From: Desulfurococcales archaeon
GTDB lineage: Archaea; Thermoproteota; Thermoprotei_A; Sulfolobales; AG1
Assembly (NCBI GenBank): GCA_026990885.1
Contig: JALXCO010000237.1
Location: forward strand, 1-12,407
DNA: 12,407 bases
Direction of reading: 5' to 3'
How positions within the stretch are numbered: the stretch's first letter is position 1; each line of letters starts with the position of its first letter. Under the pieces are notes generated by a model, which was not told where the DNA came from, ran no database searches, and saw nothing but the letters and a program-made list of their open reading frames with translations. Of this stretch, positions 11,887-12,407 are shown piece by piece. A program made the translations under genes and the position numbers.

Positions 11887-12407
11887 TCATACACCCATAA
11901 ACATGCTCTTCAGGTCATTAAGAATCTTCTCCCCAATATTTTTATCTTTATACTCTATCATAATCCTTACAACGGGCTCTGTACCAGATAACCTCACCAA
12001 AACCCAGAATTCATCAGATATAATTTTAACACCGTCTATAGTCATTACCTGGTAATTAGCGAATCTATCCACTAACCCCGATATTAGTTTCTGTGCTCTA
12101 TCTCTATCCTTTATCCGTATTTTAGTTTTAACAGTCTCAACCTTTGGAAATATAGCCAGTAACTCATCCAAACTAGCATCCTCATAAGACAAAGCCTCCA
12201 GCATCAACGCAAGCTTCATTCCACCATCTCTAACCAGTAGATGCCTAGGATATATAAAGCCGCCATTCTCCTCAAACCCGCATAGCGCATCTCCCTTCAG
12301 CATCTCCTGAGCTATCGATGGAGCTCCAACCCTTACCCAGGAAACTTTAATGCCGTATTCCTCTAATATATCCTCAATATATGGTGGCGATGAAACAGCA
12401 GTAACAA
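11887..12407 (-). CDS. Phosphohexomutase C-terminal part (phosphomannomutase/phosphoglucomutase/GlmM type), runs off the edge
   Basis: The open frame continues past the right edge; the last 172 residues are visible. It is an alpha-D-phosphohexomutase, which moves phosphate between C1 and C6 of a hexose phosphate through a bisphosphate intermediate, supplying sugar nucleotides. The sugar-binding loop of domain 3 reads CGFEENGGFIYP, followed by RDGG. The phosphate-binding loop of domain 4 is RLSGTEPVVRIMIE. The active-site serine and the metal-binding loop lie outside the window. The substrate (mannose, glucose or glucosamine phosphate) cannot be decided from this part. Just before the stop, GGGTG acts as the ribosome binding site of the Trm112-like gene, which suggests coupled translation. 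Confidence 0.9.
   Translation of the reverse strand, partial: VTAVSSPPYIEDILEEYGIKVSWVRVGAPSIAQEMLKGDALCGFEENGGFIYPRHLLVRDGGMKLALMLEALSYEDASLDELLAIFPKVETVKTKIRIKDRDRAQKLISGLVDRFANYQVMTIDGVKIISDEFWVLVRLSGTEPVVRIMIEYKDKNIGEKILNDLKSMFMGV

Noticed and set aside
1..12407. CRISPR array, insertion sequence or integrated element next to the tRNAs
   Set aside because: No spaced direct repeats, transposase, integrase or duplicated tRNA 3' end was found.

Overview
The window looks like a piece of a hyperthermophilic Thermoproteota (Crenarchaeota) chromosome, probably Desulfurococcales-like or a near relative. This rests on several signs: TATA-box promoters set close to start codons, GGTG-type ribosome binding sites paired with TTG and GTG starts, tRNA genes that encode their CCA ends, archaeal families (a zinc-ribbon protein of DUF5679 type, a DUF2153-type protein, the AcnX subunit used by the archaeal mevalonate pathway), and a solute-binding protein anchored by a C-terminal membrane helix. 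The order is an inference. No mobile element, CRISPR array or virus-like gene was seen.

Left part (1-4225). A tRNA-Ala(GGC) on the minus strand has two mismatches in its T stem. A plus-strand series follows: the branched-chain aminotransferase gene ilvE, a DUF1028 Ntn-hydrolase-like gene, an AcnX-type dehydratase large subunit (probably phosphomevalonate dehydratase), an unrecognised 200-residue protein and tRNA-Leu(CAG). DUF1028 and AcnX are close enough to be co-transcribed.

Middle part (4352-9779, all minus strand). The CTP synthase gene pyrG lies upstream of a family 5 (dipeptide/oligopeptide type) ABC importer: binding protein, then DppB-like and DppC-like permeases that overlap or nearly touch. 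No ATPase genes are present. The binding protein is the most striking object here. The segment that normally forms the C-terminal part of a family 5 binding protein sits at its N-terminus, directly behind the signal peptide, and the normal N-terminal part follows. The chain ends at the point where the moved segment would usually begin, and there a repetitive stalk and a membrane anchor are attached. This reads as a circular permutation.

Right part (9780-12407). A 383-base AT-rich spacer with repeated TATTTAAA boxes leads to a 51-residue zinc-ribbon gene. Next comes a divergent pair, a membrane-tethered winged-helix-like protein and a DUF2153-type protein, which seems to share one TATA element. 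A Trm112-like zinc protein gene lies directly downstream of the 3' end of a phosphohexomutase gene that runs off the right edge.

Functionally these are mostly housekeeping genes: amino acid, isoprenoid and CTP synthesis, peptide or sugar uptake, tRNA and translation support, and sugar-phosphate metabolism. The novelty lies in the permuted binding protein, the odd tRNA-Ala, and three proteins of unknown or unassigned function.
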